This document shows, one piece after another, positions 23,601-37,000 of a stretch of DNA of 64,000 nucleotides. The notes under the pieces are model-generated. The model saw only the letters and a list, made by a program, of their open reading frames with translations, searched no databases and had not been told where the DNA came from. A program made the translations under genes and the position numbers. How positions within the stretch are numbered: position 1 is the stretch's first letter; every line of letters begins with the position of its first letter. This DNA comes from Bursaphelenchus xylophilus (lineage: Eukaryota; Nematoda; Chromadorea; Rhabditida; Aphelenchoididae): positions 12,028,001-12,092,000 of the forward strand of contig CAJFCV020000002.1 of the NCBI GenBank assembly GCA_904066235.2, written 5' to 3'.

Positions 23601-24586
23601 ATATTTTTTCGGAAGAATTTTTGCTTGTCAAAATGAGAAGAGTCGTAATACCCACTACCTTAAATACAGATATTAGCACAGTAAATTTTAAAACGAAAAA
23701 TTTATCCCTTATTCAACCACAAACTTTAGATGACCATCTACAACATGGGAGATGGTGGGAAGCGGGGAGAAGGCTATTCTCATCCGTTCCATATCCACGG
23801 AACTCATTTCTACTTGGTGAAGGTCGGATTTCCTCAATATGATCAGAATATGATGGTTACTGACATGAATCCCGATATTCCTTGTTTGAACACCACGGTA
23901 ATTGAAGTTTTGTTTTGGGATGCTCAATTTTAGACACGTTGTGTTGATCTTCGTTGGACGTACCCCGAATGGTCGGACGGAAATTTGGATGGAATGGAGA
24001 AGAATCCGAGCTACAGAGATACAATCAATATACCACTTGGGGGATATATTACAATAAGGTGAGCGGGACTAAGTGGCATAATGACCGCATGCCTTTTTGC
24101 TATCCCCCAGTCGTCAGGCAACATGCGCAATTTTCCTTTTATTAATTCTGCTAAAGAGAACAGCTGGCATTAGATGACAATTAGATGAGAATGTCTCAAT
24201 TCTTGCGCTCTTTGTTAATGCCGACCATTTTAGATTCCGCGCTTCAAATCCAGGATGGTGGTTTGCACACTGTCATTTAATGCTGCATCATATGGGTGGA
24301 ACGGCGTTTGCTTACCGAGTGGGCACTCACGAGCAAGTCCCTCAGCCTCCGGCCAACTATCCTCATTCTTGTGGTACTTTCAAACAAGACGTAAGCAATA
24401 ACAGTTTTGCATAGCATCACCTTCAGCATTTTTATGTTTTACTTTCGATATGTTAAATAATGGTTTTATTTGTGATATTATTTTCAGGCCATTCGCCCAG
24501 GATCAACAGCTCAAATCAACCCCTCATATATTGCAATTTTGTCATTCCTCCTTCTTATTAGCCTAGCTGGATTACACCTCAATTAA
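20636..24586 (+). CDS. Multicopper oxidase (laccase-like), probably GPI-anchored
   Basis: 738 aa, eleven exons: 20636-20731, 20808-20909, 20991-21334, 21400-21565, 21624-21995, 22080-22457, 22501-22710, 23730-23897, 23934-24058, 24234-24390, 24488-24586, all in phase. Signal peptide MLAKIVVLYIFLNLSSAW. The four copper-ligand motifs are present in order: LHVHGM (about residue 150), MWYHGHLNND (about 190), SHPFHIHGTHF (about 570) and AHCHLMLHHMGG (about 660). It should couple oxidation of phenols or metals to reduction of O2 to water outside the cell. The last exon ends in a hydrophobic segment (about 20 residues) typical of a GPI-anchor signal. The residue normally axial to the T1 copper (after HxxxG in the last motif) reads Thr rather than Met or Leu. 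One 1.0 kb intron contains a gene on the other strand. I know C. elegans has a related oxidase (F21D5.3), but orthology is untested. Confidence 0.9.
22893..23441 (-). CDS. Nested antisense gene: small single-pass membrane protein
   Basis: Lies entirely within the intron 22711-23729 of the multicopper oxidase, on the opposite strand. Two exons, 23441-23381 and 23167-22893, join in phase (donor GTAAAT, acceptor TTTTTTTCAG) to give 111 aa. Residues 1-20 contain a direct repeat, MDASTTVAPG then MDASTIIAA. Next come an acidic patch (EECEKEEK), one strongly hydrophobic segment (about residues 35-58), a basic stop-transfer region (RHHFIWLCRKNK) and a Ser/Thr/Lys-rich cytoplasmic tail ending KKDSSK. 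There is no classical signal peptide, so the N-terminus is probably extracellular (type III). AATAAA-like sequence overlaps the stop. I do not recognise a family. Confidence 0.7.
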
Positions 24587-25054
24587 ATTTATCTATTATT
24601 TGGTCAAAAAATGTCACGCGAATATACAATATTTACACCATTAATTCTAATGCAAATATCTTCTCTTCAGCTGTAGTTTCTGTCGGCCTGTTTAAACACC
24701 CTCAAATTTATCGACTAAGCTTTTAGCTGCCTGACAGGCCGTTTTGCTCAGAAGTGGAAAATCGAACCAGCCTTTCTGAAAGCGGGACCAAGGTCATCAC
24801 AACCCCTCGACTATGACGACACAAGCGGTTTCATTCTTCTCGCTCTTGATTCTTCTTTACAAGACTTTCCTTTTTGCCGCTGGAAAGCTCAACTGAAGGC
24901 TAAAACAATTCGATTTTCAGAAGGCTAAAGGAATTCGAATTTCATTATTAGACAGAAGATTTATTATACTTATGATTATCGAATACGTAATTTTAAACAT
25001 CGCTTGTTTGTTTAAACCAGCTTCTGCTCTCCACCAAGGTCCGCTAAAATCTTT
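24587..25054. other. Convergent intergenic region
   Basis: 3' flanks of the oxidase (+) and the Gly-rich gene (-). A minus-strand AATAAA (TTTATT at about 24960) lies some 90 nt beyond the Gly-rich stop. Nothing else seen. Confidence 0.5.
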
Positions 25055-26341
25055 TCACCGATGGCCAAATCCACCGAAACCGCCAGATTGTCCGCCGAAT
25101 CCCCCACGGTCTCCTCCATTCTGTCCATGTCCAAATCCTCCATTGCTTCCGGAATAAGGACCGGGTTCCCCAGTCCCGCTTGGACTTCCAAATCCACCTG
25201 TACCGCCAATGCCCCGGTTTCCTCCTAAGGGTCCGCCATTCTCTTCGCCGCCAAGCCCGGGTTTGCCGTCACGGGGTAAATCCTGGCTGACTTTCCCGCT
25301 TTGCTGCCCTTGGCCGTAGCCTAATGGAGAGGCCGGACTACCATTCTGGTGCCGAAATCCTCCAAAATTGCCGTTATCGCTGAGTCCACCGAAACCGCCG
25401 CGGTTTCCTCCAAACCCAATACCGTTGCGGTCGCCATCAAACCCTTGAGTTCCATTCTGCCTATTTCCATATCCTCCAAAGCCTCCGGAAAAGTTTCCAT
25501 GGGCAAATCTAGTGCCATTTTGGTCACCGCCAAATCCACCAAACCCAGAGGAGTTTCGGCCATGTCCAAAGCCGGCACCGTTCAGATTTCCGCCGAAGCC
25601 TCCGAATCCTCCTCTTCCGTATGTTCCGTTGTCCTGTCCAAAGCCAGTTCCATTACGGTTTCGGCCGAATCCATTTTGACTACTATTGTATCCATGGCCA
25701 AACCCTCCGTCAAAGATACCTCCTTGTCCACGACCGGTATGATTGAAGCGGGGGCTAACTGTCCGGCCACCAAAAAATCTTGTTGAATAAGACGGGGTCG
25801 CCTTTGTCGATCTCCTATTTTTCTTGTTTTTGTTCTTTTTGTTCTTCTTCTTATTCTTTGCCGCACGTGGGTAACGTTCATGTTCATGCCCACCTTCAAT
25901 GCTTGCCAAACCGCCTTGTCCTTCGCTTGGCCCTGAGAAGCCTCCTTGGCCCGGCTGAACTCCGGACTGACCCCATGGCGCATTACTTTGTCCCTGTTGA
26001 CCGCCAATCCCAAATCCACCTTGTTGGCTTTGTCCAAATCCTCCTTCACCACCTTGGCTGCCCTCGATGTTTCCTAATGCTTGACCGTCTGGCTGCTGGT
26101 TTTTGTTATCGCCAAATTGTCCTTCTTGCTTGCCAAAGCCACCTTGTCTTCCACCATGTTCGCCTTGACCTTCAAGGCTTGAAGCCCATCCAGAATACGA
26201 GTTTTGAGGCCAAGATAAGCCTGAAAATGTCTACAATTTCGAAGAAACATTAGTTCCACACCACCCCACGACTGTAGGTAATAATAAAACAGACTTACCA
26301 TCAACCACAAGCAAAACGAAAAAAATATATTTGAGAATCAT
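25055..26341 (-). CDS. Secreted Gly/Asn/Gln-rich protein with a Lys/Asn block
   Basis: About 402 aa from two exons, 26341-26299 and 26220-25055. Signal peptide MILKYIFFVLLVVDG, split by the intron. The mature protein is low complexity: Gln/Gly-rich (residues 15-130), then a highly basic stretch around residue 150 (KNKKKNKKNKNKKNRRSTK), then roughly 240 residues of GGFGGFGG-type repeats interspersed with Asn-Gly-Thr and Asn-Ser-Ser sequons, ending GGFGGFGHR. No cysteine is evident in the repeat part. Proteins of this type act as structural, adhesive or antimicrobial Gly-rich secretions; which one applies here is unknown. Confidence 0.75.
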
Positions 26342-28092
26342 TTTTTACAACGCAATGCCCTAGATTGTAAACTCGTACCCCTTATATAACCGAGATTAAC
26401 AGAAAAGGATATTGGACAAAAGGTTGCAAACTACTTTCGAAGGTTTGCCGTAATTGGAGGATTAAAGCGAAAACAACCCTTTGGCTTGTGTCTATTCGTA
26501 TTTACAAAAGTGAGTCAACAAATGGGATTTGGTAATAGTGATCAAAAGTTGATGCGAGAGTACCTAGGTTAAATCCGTGTAAGCAAAACCCTCTGAACTT
26601 TCTGTCTATGACTTATGAAATATGAAGCAAAAACATACGATCTTAAAGCGAGTTTCGAAAAAAAGTACATACATAGATGCTGATTTAACTTTTACATATT
26701 TCATGTTTCCAAAAAATGAAGCTTCATTGACAAAATATGGAGCAATCAGCGATGTCCCAATGGCATTATTTCGGAAATAAATAAGATGCATGCGCAATTT
26801 TTCGAGGGACATGCGTTCTGTAAAATCTTAAGCTTTATCCCTAAAACATTTTTTTGAAAAATCAAGGTTTGTTTAGCGTGTAAATCTTTGACAAGTCAAT
26901 TTTTAAAGCCTTTCTTTCGACCGATGCACAGTGTTTTTGCACGGATATTGTCAAAAGAGTTCCAATTTACGATCAAGAGACCGTGTCTTCCGTGGCGGCC
27001 AACGTATTCGATTTTTTGCGGGTGGAAATGTGATCAGAGTTATCCTATTTATGAGGTCATAAAAGTTTCAAAAACCTCTTCTTTCTCTTTGATCTGACAT
27101 TCTAGTTTGTGCATACAATAGTAAGAGTAAACGGCTCGCGTATATACCTTTTGGAATTAGGGTTATCTAGCTTTTTTGTTGTTACAGTAGATATTTTTTA
27201 CCTTTTCAGATACGCAGTAATAATAGTTGTCGATTAATTAACAACGCAGGATTAGTATGTAAAAATCGAATTTGTTTTTGGAATACGCGATTTCCAGCGA
27301 AAAAATGTTTCTGTATTCTTGTGCTTGCTTACTTATGCTACATGAACAAGCTCGGAACAACAGCCGTGCCAGCACGGTGGAACTCTCTTGGCTTGATGTA
27401 ACACCTTGAACTTATTTCACAAGTTTTTAGTTGACTTTCAGGCCGAATCCATTCGTTTCCTACAGCGAGGATTCGAACCCGCAAGGTGTTGACTGACATG
27501 CCGACAGGTAAACCGTTTGACTATTGATACACAGCTGTTATTGAAAATTAACTACTAGTCGAACCAAGCCGCATTTGGCAAGAATACGATGTCCTTAATA
27601 AAATTGCAATGGAAGATTGTTCCTAGCCCAATACACTCGCATTACCACCTTTATGTTTATTATTTGACTACCACTAATATCTGCACATAATGAAAACAAA
27701 AAAATACAAAACTCATACAAAACGTGTGCGTAATACTGTAGAATTCTTGAAAATATGGGTGCAATTAGAAGATTCAACGCGTACAACTCGGTTTTCAGCT
27801 AATAATTAAAGAGGATTGGCATGGAAAAAGAGGCCAGAAATTAATGGAAAGAAAAAGATTATTGTGTCTCGGAAAGATTACAGTAGGCATAGAGAGGACG
27901 TAGAATTGAATTTTTTAGGGACTTACGGTTTCTGTTTTACATCAATTGGGAAACCGAAAGTATTTCAAAATTTTTTTTAATTTGGCCGGGAATTTTTGCG
28001 CATTCTGATAATTCGGATTGAAAATGGCTTCAAGAAATAAGGCAAATTCCGGGGGATCCAAAAACATTTTCTTCGCGATTCTCCAATATCAC
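26342..28092. other. Intergenic region with a tRNA-like relic
   Basis: AT-rich spacer between the Gly-rich gene and the 3' end of zyx-1, with no exon I can support. The only structured item is a tRNA-like Pol III box pair at 27460-27524 on the minus strand. Confidence 0.5.
27460..27524 (-). repeat. tRNA-derived relic or SINE head (box A and box B)
   Basis: On the minus strand a box-B match GGTTCGAATCC (complement of 27469-27479) follows, about 45 nt downstream, a box-A-like TAGTCAAACGGTTTACC (complement of 27507-27523). The T-stem and anticodon stem do not pair properly and no acceptor stem closes. It is therefore not a working tRNA but a decayed tRNA or the head of a tRNA-derived SINE. Confidence 0.35.
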
Positions 28093-31000
28093 TTAGCGGA
28101 CGGCCTTCAGACGGTTCAGGTTGCAATTTTTACAAAAAAGATGTTGCTCCAATGGATAGCACGCAGCGCCTTCCACTTTCGAGTTGAGTTGCATTCCGCA
28201 GTCCTCGCACTTGTAGCACGATACATGGTAGCTCTTGTCCATGGCGATCACACGCGCCACTTCGGTCTCGTTGGCGGATGGAGCGATTGCCTTAAGGCAA
28301 ACAGCGCAGCGAGGGGAGAATCGGCTGAAATTTGAGGTCTTGCATAAATTTGAAAATTTTAATTAAAAACAAGAAAATTAAAGGAAAAAAGTTAACTAGA
28401 AACAGACCTGGTGAGCTGAGACACTAACTCCCCGTTATATATCACACATAAGACTTGGAAAGACTTACGATCTTTCCAGAAGTGACTTACTCATGATAGC
28501 AATCCAAACAATACGCCACATTCTCCTTGCTCACGGTGAATGGGATTCCGTCCAGCGATTTTTGACAGCTTGGGCATACGAAACACTCCGGATGGAAAGG
28601 CTTTCCAAGGGCTCGCAGGATCTTCTGGGTAATCGGGGTTTGGCATTTCTCGCATTTTTCCAACGAATTCTGAAAGCATGTGAGCTATTGTCTAATCGCA
28701 CCTTGCGTTAAAAACGAATATCATAAATTGCTTCTACAAACATGACTCTTAGTCTGCTCGGTTTTATTTTTATGAATTTCCCTGAGGGAGGCAATCGGAA
28801 ACGTTAAAACGGAGAAAATTGAATTCAATTTTGGAGGGTATAAATTTTAAATTGCTGTAAAAACTGTTGGGAAACTTTAAGCCCCGTTTGACGAGAGACT
28901 CATACAAATATGAGCAGATAATTTCATATGGAGAAAAGATGGCCATAAACCATGGATAATATGGTTTAATTGGAGTAGCACCACCTTGAAATTTGTTTTT
29001 TTTTCACTTCCTTGTAACCAACTTTTCCCATTCAAAATCATCTCTTAAATGCCCCCTTTTTCCTTTCTCAGATACGACGAGTGGAGATAAAAGTGTTCGT
29101 ATCGTCCCTAATATTTCCCCAGAGGGCAGTTTGGAACACACTTTTTTAAAACATGGACCCGCAGCAAAGGGCCTTAGAGTTAGAATGCCCTTGGGGGATA
29201 TGAGACGTTGGTACGTAAACCACGTTTTTAGGCGATTGCACCGTGCAAGAGGAGCGATCTTATTGGGAGATATAAAATGTTGAAGTCCTTTTGCTTTAGA
29301 AAATTGATGCTTAATTTCTGATGCATTCTTTGTGTTGCAAAAGGAACGCCTCATGGAGAGTAATAAGCGCTAAGAAGAATAATATAAGTCTGATCGTACC
29401 ATGTAATCAACTTGACACAGATTCTTCCCATCGACATTGTAGAAGGAGCAACCGGCAAGTTGTTTCTGACAAGCATCACACGAAAAACAGTTGACATGAT
29501 AAGGTTTTCCCAACGCTGTCACTCCGGGGGTGTCAGCGACGATCGGGCTCGAGCATTTGGCGCAGATATCTGGAATGATTTACACTTAGTAAAAACCCTG
29601 CGAAATTGACGCATTTTTGGTAATCTTTCTGCTCAATATAAAGTAATGAAATCAACTCTACTATTCAGAATTCTGTTGTTCCCAATCTCCTGTTTACACC
29701 CTGTTCTGACATCCAACAAACAGCAATCCCTTATGCAGTATTGTTATTAGCAAGTCGGTTCTAAAGCTAGCTGAAGCCAACCCGTAAACAAACCGAGAAT
29801 TTCAATTCTTTGAATACGACTACGTTTTTTGAGATGCACTTCGGCATTTTTCGGGTTTGGCCGGAAGTACAGAGCCGAATCATTTAAGGAATTAAAGAAC
29901 AATGCGGCCGGTTGAGATGCGTCTTAAAGGCAAAGATCGAAGAAAACTCATTTATGGAATGATGTATCGGAAAGGAAGTGTTGCAAAATGCATGTGAAAG
30001 CCGAAAGACAATATAATTAACACGAGGCAACATTCGTATACTAAAAAGACTTCTTAATATCAAGGTTCTTTGGCTATACGTCCTCTCCACGTAAACCTAG
30101 GCTTATTCAAAATTCAGTCCTCTGCGCTTTCTATGCCCGTTACAGACTACTACAATATCATCCACAAACAACTTACAATCATCGTCAGCCATGTTCTAAT
30201 CGCTCTCCGAGTCCTTAATGACTCTTTTTTGGAAGTAATAACAATCTCTCTTTTGCTTTTTCGGCGCTAAAAATGTCGGAAAAAATCAACAGAAATGGAG
30301 TCCCGGGCACGGTGCGGTGGGAGTACGGAGAAAGGGAAAGATATTTCGCCCCGCCTTTTCGACCAAAGCCATTGAATTTGCGGTCGAAATGGTTTTCTTT
30401 GGGAAAAATTTTTGATTTGTGATTTGAAAAAATAACCGCTTAACTTCTTTTTTGAAAATAAGCGGCCCTTCGAACTACTGATATTTGATATCCTCCGGCA
30501 GTTTGCTGCTTGCTGTTTACCATTTGTCGTAAAAGCTGGCAAGGGTTCCAGGTCAAAAAAAGACTGATAAAAACTGAATCAAAACCTCTCCCGCAATAAC
30601 CCACATTCGCTAGCCCAATCTAATATCTCCGCTTTTTCTTTTGTGTCCCAAGATCCCGCGATTTGTAAACACGGCTAAAAATACGCTCTGAAATATCCGC
30701 TGATATTTGTTTTGAACCCGCTGAACAATTTCCGCCGAATGCCCCAAAAAACGGCGAGATTAAGCAGGTCCATGGGCAAAAAAAATTGGGAAATGTTAAA
30801 AATGATGCATGGTTAAGTGTGTTTTTGCAGCACCCTCAACGGCGGTCTTAAAGGCTTTCGATGACAAGCTTTTGGACATGGAACGTCCCACCACTCTCGC
30901 AACGAATTCAAAGCTGGCCGCAAACGCGGTGTTCCGCACCTTTTCGAGCGTTTAAAAAACGTTTAAAATGTAAACGTTTTTTCCAAAGGCCACGACTCCA

Positions 31001-34000
31001 CGCCTGAGGGACAGAGCCGTGCTTTTTTAATCCCCACGTTTTGCTTTCCGCGCTCTTTTTCCCAAATGTTTACAAATTATTTTCCTTGGCCCAGTCCGTT
31101 GCCCCAAGTGTTCTCTCGTCTTGCGTCCCGCACGAAAAAGTGTAGGAATTCGGCTCGTTGGCCATAAATAACCAATACGAAAAAGCGAATTAGGAAGAGG
31201 ACCAGAACGGCAGAGGATTTACTTGACATGTCTCTTGCTATTTTATTTTCATAATTTTTGCTTCAAATCTTAAACAAAGATGGGTTAAACCCCATTTTTT
31301 TGACTACGTAGGCTTCTGTCTAGTGTATTGTGTTTTAGACCCAAAACAAACCTCCGTCCTTTGGTGGGGCTTCGGCCATGTTGTGCGCACTTTAAAAATC
31401 CCTTACTCTCTGAAATACAAAATTCCATTCAAACCGGCTCTCCGAAAAAACTGATCGCAAAATAAATAATAAACGGGGAAAACAAACAAATAAATAAATC
31501 ATACATATGGGATATAGAGACAATTAGAAAGCGATGTGTAACTTTTTGATAGATGCCCAATCAAACCGTTTACCCCCTATTGCGAATGAGGTCTGCCTTT
31601 GCTACGAATACATCAAAAGTATTCTGAAAAAGGAAGCCTTGATTATTTCACATCTCCCGACATCTTTTGGCGTCTGCAGCACTTTTGCTGTCCTTTTAGA
31701 TTTGAAAAATAGCCCTAACCTCCTAGCTGGCCAATATATCAAAATATAAATTCCAACCTTAACTTGAAAGTCTCACTTCTTCGTCGAAAAACAACCCAAG
31801 GGCCCGCCTTGATGTGAATACAAAAAAAAAACAAAAAAAGAATTCGAATTGGTTGTAACACGGGAAAAGAATAACAAGGCAATAAAAAGTTCTTTACTCA
31901 CACAGAAGAGAGGTAGAGGGTTAGGATCAAACGTGTGAGCAAATAAATCAAGGAGGCGCTGGGAAAGATTGAATGGTGCAACATTCGGAGGTGTAGTTGG
32001 CAAATGTGGGGGAGGTAGGTGGCTAACCCAAAGACAAGAAACTGCTGATAAACTACTTTTGGCAACAATGTGATCCGCAGCAGAGTGTATTGCGAGAACT
32101 TCCCCCTTCCATTCCCAATCGGCCAAATATTCAACAAAACTCGGCCTCAATAGCTAACGAATTTTAGCTCCGAGGGAAGGAGAAAACAACACAAAAGTCG
32201 CTGTATGGAGGCCATGACTAAACATCCGGAATATTCCCAATCTCTGACCAAAATTGAATTTCGTCTTGCGGAGAGTGCAGAGGGCCTTCTAAAGAGACTC
32301 AGCTGAGAATCCCTTCAAAACATTCGCGATAAATATCCAAAACACCCACAACTAAAATTTGACGCTACATCGACAAAAACAAGAGCTTATAAGGGCGATT
32401 AAATAGGGGAAGAGTATCAGAAATGTAATTAAGATGTTTTCTTGATTGATAAATAAGTCATGAGAGAAGCAATTTTAAAGCTGTAAATACACGAGAATCA
32501 AATAAACAGAGCTGATTGAACTGACAAGCCCTCTTATTACAGTGTTGTAACAGTTCACGACAGTTTAAAGGCCATTCCGATTACAATTTGTTTATAAAAA
32601 TGAGTGTAAAGAAGTGCTCTCGTCTTTCGATAAGCCGAATTGTAAACAAAGAAAAATGTAAAGACTTGAGAGTTGCCAGGGGCGGCGAGGATTAAAACCA
32701 TTGTTTATCGAACTTTTCGGGGATTTGAAGAGCAATCAATTACATACATACATGAAGGCAGACAAAGAATTCTGTTTTCCTGGCTTGGTGCAACTAATAA
32801 CTTTTGCTTACCTTCCCTGTTATTTTCCGTCATTTTTAGCCCAACGGCTGCAATTAGTTAAGCTTTCTGGATCGAAATGAAGTATAAAACTAAAATTTGT
32901 GTCAGAAGGAAATTTCTGCCCTAACAAATGATTCACAATTTTTTTAAAAATCATCCGCAGGAATCACTCAGTTAACGTTACCCCTCCCCCCTCCCTTCAA
33001 ATCCCTTAAGATCCAAATATCGTTATTCGAGAAACACTTATCGTCAGCCTATCCAAATCCCCAAAGGTCAGAAGCGATAAGAAGAGCATCTCAGAAATGC
33101 ATTAAGTTCAGAATCCATCAAGAATTAACAGCACCGTCATCTCATCCTTCTTGCCCAAGGAAACGTTCCAATCCGGAATTTGAAAACTTTTTTGGGCGAA
33201 AGACAAAGGTCGGAGGCGTTTTTCAGCACTCATTTCATTGTCATAAACAAGGCGGGGGTCAGGTGTTTCGCCTTCGGCGTTCATGAAGAAGATGATGCAT
33301 GGAAAGGGATTGTGAAGAAGAGGGCGATCAGGCTTGTAAATAACGACATATTCGAGGAGAGTGTCAGCGAGAAAGAGCTAATGATTGAAGGCTGATAAGT
33401 TCTTTTTGTAAATGCAAACCAAGCCAAAGCCTAATTAGAATACATCGAACAGACTACTGGAACCCAAGGCCATAGCTTTAAAATCTGTTATACGCCATGA
33501 CTAAAGCGTCCAAAAAATGCAAGAAACTCAAAAAAAGAATCCAAAAAATGTGACAAACAGCTTGTGGCTAACATGCTTGAATGACATCTTCAGCGGCACT
33601 TCCCTTTATTGTCTCAAAAAAGGGGCTTTTATTTTTTCTCATAGGTCAGCTACACTCTAGACTCTTCAAACCGTAAATAAAAAATTTATGGCGCTTCCCC
33701 TAAACTGTCACATTCACATATTTGTGTGGTCTACATCAATTTGTCAGCGTTGTTAGCAGTCTTAAAAAATCTTATTACAATTGTCGTTTAAAGCATTCAT
33801 GCAAACTTTAGAAGGGAAGAAAGGCTGTATTCATAAGGTTCAGGGCCATATTCAAAGTCAAAGCTGTATACATATAGGAAATAGTTTCAAACATTTGAAG
33901 TGTAAAAGCGTTTTTTCAACGGCCTCACTTGTCAGGGAGAGGGAATTAAGAGATCTGGTTGCAAAGAAAAACTGTAAAAGAAAAATTCTGTATTCAGCAA

Positions 34001-37000
34001 CTGATGTAAAGTTCTTAAAACTCATATAATCTACATCAGCGAATCTTCTAAGAGCCTAGAATTTCGAAGAAAACGAAACGCAATAAAATTAAATATTTTA
34101 TGAGAACGCCCTCTGATCCCGAAGAAAAAGCAAGAACAAAACAATCCTTCAAATAAAGTCTTAGTTGTCATGTTTTGAAACGATACTCCACCCTTTTTTT
34201 AAATCTTGACCGCCTCGTTTTAAATTCTGAAACCCACCTTTGCCAGTGCTTTGACCGCTAATCGTGTTCCGGGACATCTTAGTGTCCATGTCCTTGAAGA
34301 TCTCGTCGAAGGAATCGTTCTGCCGGTTCCGTCTAATCGTCTCCTATAATCATAAATTAAAAACAACGGCCTCGGAAATACATTGTTCGGGAGTATGTGA
34401 AAATAAGCTCGATAACAGATTTTCCTTGTAACTCTCTCGGGATTCGCAGGCTTGCGAAGATCCGCAAAGACTCTGACGCATTGAAAACTCCACGTGACAT
34501 TGAGGAATAAGGAAATGGAAACTGGCAGTGTTTTAATGAATGTAAAAAAGTATCACTACACTGTTACAATAGCGCAGCTCAACCTTCGACAGCATAAAGA
34601 AAGCAAAGGAAATAGGAGAATTTGAGAATTTCTGCTCGAGCGGTCCCGTACTACATATTCTTGAAAAAAATGACACCTCATTGTCGTACGCAAAACCCCA
34701 AGGGTGTGATTACAAAAAATTTGAAAGGATCACTTTTATTTCGCACATCCCCAAGGAGAATTTTCCAAACATTGTGATGCTTTCTCAAAAGTCTCAAAAC
34801 GTTTTAAAACTCAGGCGTCACAGAACAAAGCGTTGTCTTTGCAAAACCTTGCCACATTGGAAACTAACCCCACCCGCCGAACTACAAAATGTTTCATTCG
34901 GCATTTTTTGTGCTCCTAAAAAGGGATAAATCATTTAGACGGAATCCGGCCCGTCCGGTTCTGATGCCGTTTCTGGAATAGCATTGTCTCTGGTCAGGAA
35001 AGCAAGACGGAGAACAAAAGAAAACTTTCCTCGGCGACAACTAAACAACTTGCTTTCAGCTCGTGTGAGAAATGAAAATCTCGTACTGGGGATTTTAGCC
35101 TAGGCGGAAGTGTAATTTAGTGTCTGCAGGAAGAGAAATTATAAAAAATCTGCCCGGAAAATGTGAGTCCACATACAATACGTATATTGTATATGTGTAT
35201 TTTCATAAAGTGCATGGACATCTGTCGCGATCCGCACCGTGCACAAGAAACCCGTCATTCTGCACAGTGCATTTCACCTTTCTTTGGCTTTTTGCGGCAA
35301 AATAGCGCCTCGACAAAAGCAAGTTTCAACTACATCGTTGCATCAGTGCTGAGAGTCTGCACATGGGAACGGCTATTTTTGGAGATTTGCAATGTGCGAA
35401 AAGAGAAAATCCAAAAAGTTCAAAATGCACTGTGCAAAGGAGAACAAATGTCGATGCACTTTATGAAAATACTAATATGTATCAAAATCAATACGGTTTG
35501 CTTTTATTGTCATTGAATTACGGTATTTTGGCAAACCACGTGATAAAAAGTCCTCCAAGTAATCACTGACCTAAACAGGGCGAAGCGTAACTTCTAAAAT
35601 CTCAAGCCCTCCACGTCCTACGCTCAAGCTCTCAAATTAGCTATTCGTCCCTAAACTGCACTTTCGGATTTCGTTTCAAATTCAAAGAAATGTGAAGATT
35701 CTGGCCACCCAAAAGAAGAAGGGCCAACTCGCAAAACACGACATAACGAATGACTTTTGACATGAACAAAAAGGAACAGCAAAGATTATGACAAATGATA
35801 AAAATTTAAAGGAGAAAATACTGTTGCAGAGACTTTAATATCGAGATTATAAAGCTTTATACTAAAACTAGGTACAGTAGATGACCAAAGATTTTACGAA
35901 TCCTTACCTCATAACGACTGGAGTAGGATGATGGCGGTTGATTTTCACGGACATTAGACTTTTGGAACTGATTGAAATACCGTTGGCGTTCGGTAAGCCC
36001 TAAAACTATATTATTAGAAAAGGCCTTGCAGCTTTTTGAACTATTAAAACATTCTTTCGAAAGGTCAAATCGTGTTTTGGGGTCATACAAAACGCCAAGA
36101 GACCTTTTTTCTTTTTTTTTTTCTTTTTTTTTTGAACAAAGTATACTCTTTTTATACTCTTTTACCATTGTCTCTCAACTCCGTGGCGAAGTCGTACGGA
36201 CGTCTAGGCTCGGTTGTTCTTGTTGTATTTGTGGTCGACGAACTAGACGTGAATCGTTGATACTCGTTGCCAAGTTGAGGTGTTTGTGATGGCTGTGGCT
36301 GAGGAGGATCGGGAGTTTTGATGGGCGTCCTAGTAGCGAAATCGTAAATGTATTGCTGAGGATTGGCAATAAATTCACTGAAAAAAATTAATATTTTACG
36401 GTCAAGTCAACAACAAACATTTGTAGATCACGACTGCAAAAGAGACTCACTTATTGCGCGGAAGGTCGATGTTGCTAGTAGAGCTGCTACTATGTGATGA
36501 CTGGTAGTTAGAGTAGACGTTCTGCGGTTGAGTTGGACTTGAGCCATTGCTAAAACCGTTAGCCAATTCAATGAGATTAGTTGTAAACTTACGAAAACGG
36601 GGGCGAGTAGACATGTGGCGAGAGTGAGGGAGGATTGTAGGTGTATATTTGGGTTTGAACTTTTGGCTGGGGCTGCGGAGTTGAATAGTTGTAACTTTCC
36701 GTCTTGGAGTATGAAGAATATGATGTGGAGTTGTTTCTGAAATCGATTTACTTCAGAATTTACCTTTAGAAGGTTTCTCAGAATCCACACTAAAGTCGTC
36801 ATTTTCTCTATGATAATCTTTCTTACGCGTTAGCTGGGGATTCATAGCTCTCTTCATGAACGTGGACCTGATGACCTGGTCCTGACGAATAGCTGTAATC
36901 TTTTTTGATGGGTTGAACCGAAACTTGATTATTATTTAAACTATTGGGAGACAATGGAGGGGGTTGAGAATTTGGAAGAGGAGGGGGCGTTGAAGATATA

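Noticed and set aside
25349..26253. Plus-strand frames opposite the Gly/Asn-rich gene
   Set aside because: Shadows of GGN/AAY-rich coding sequence; no starts, signals or splice logic of their own.
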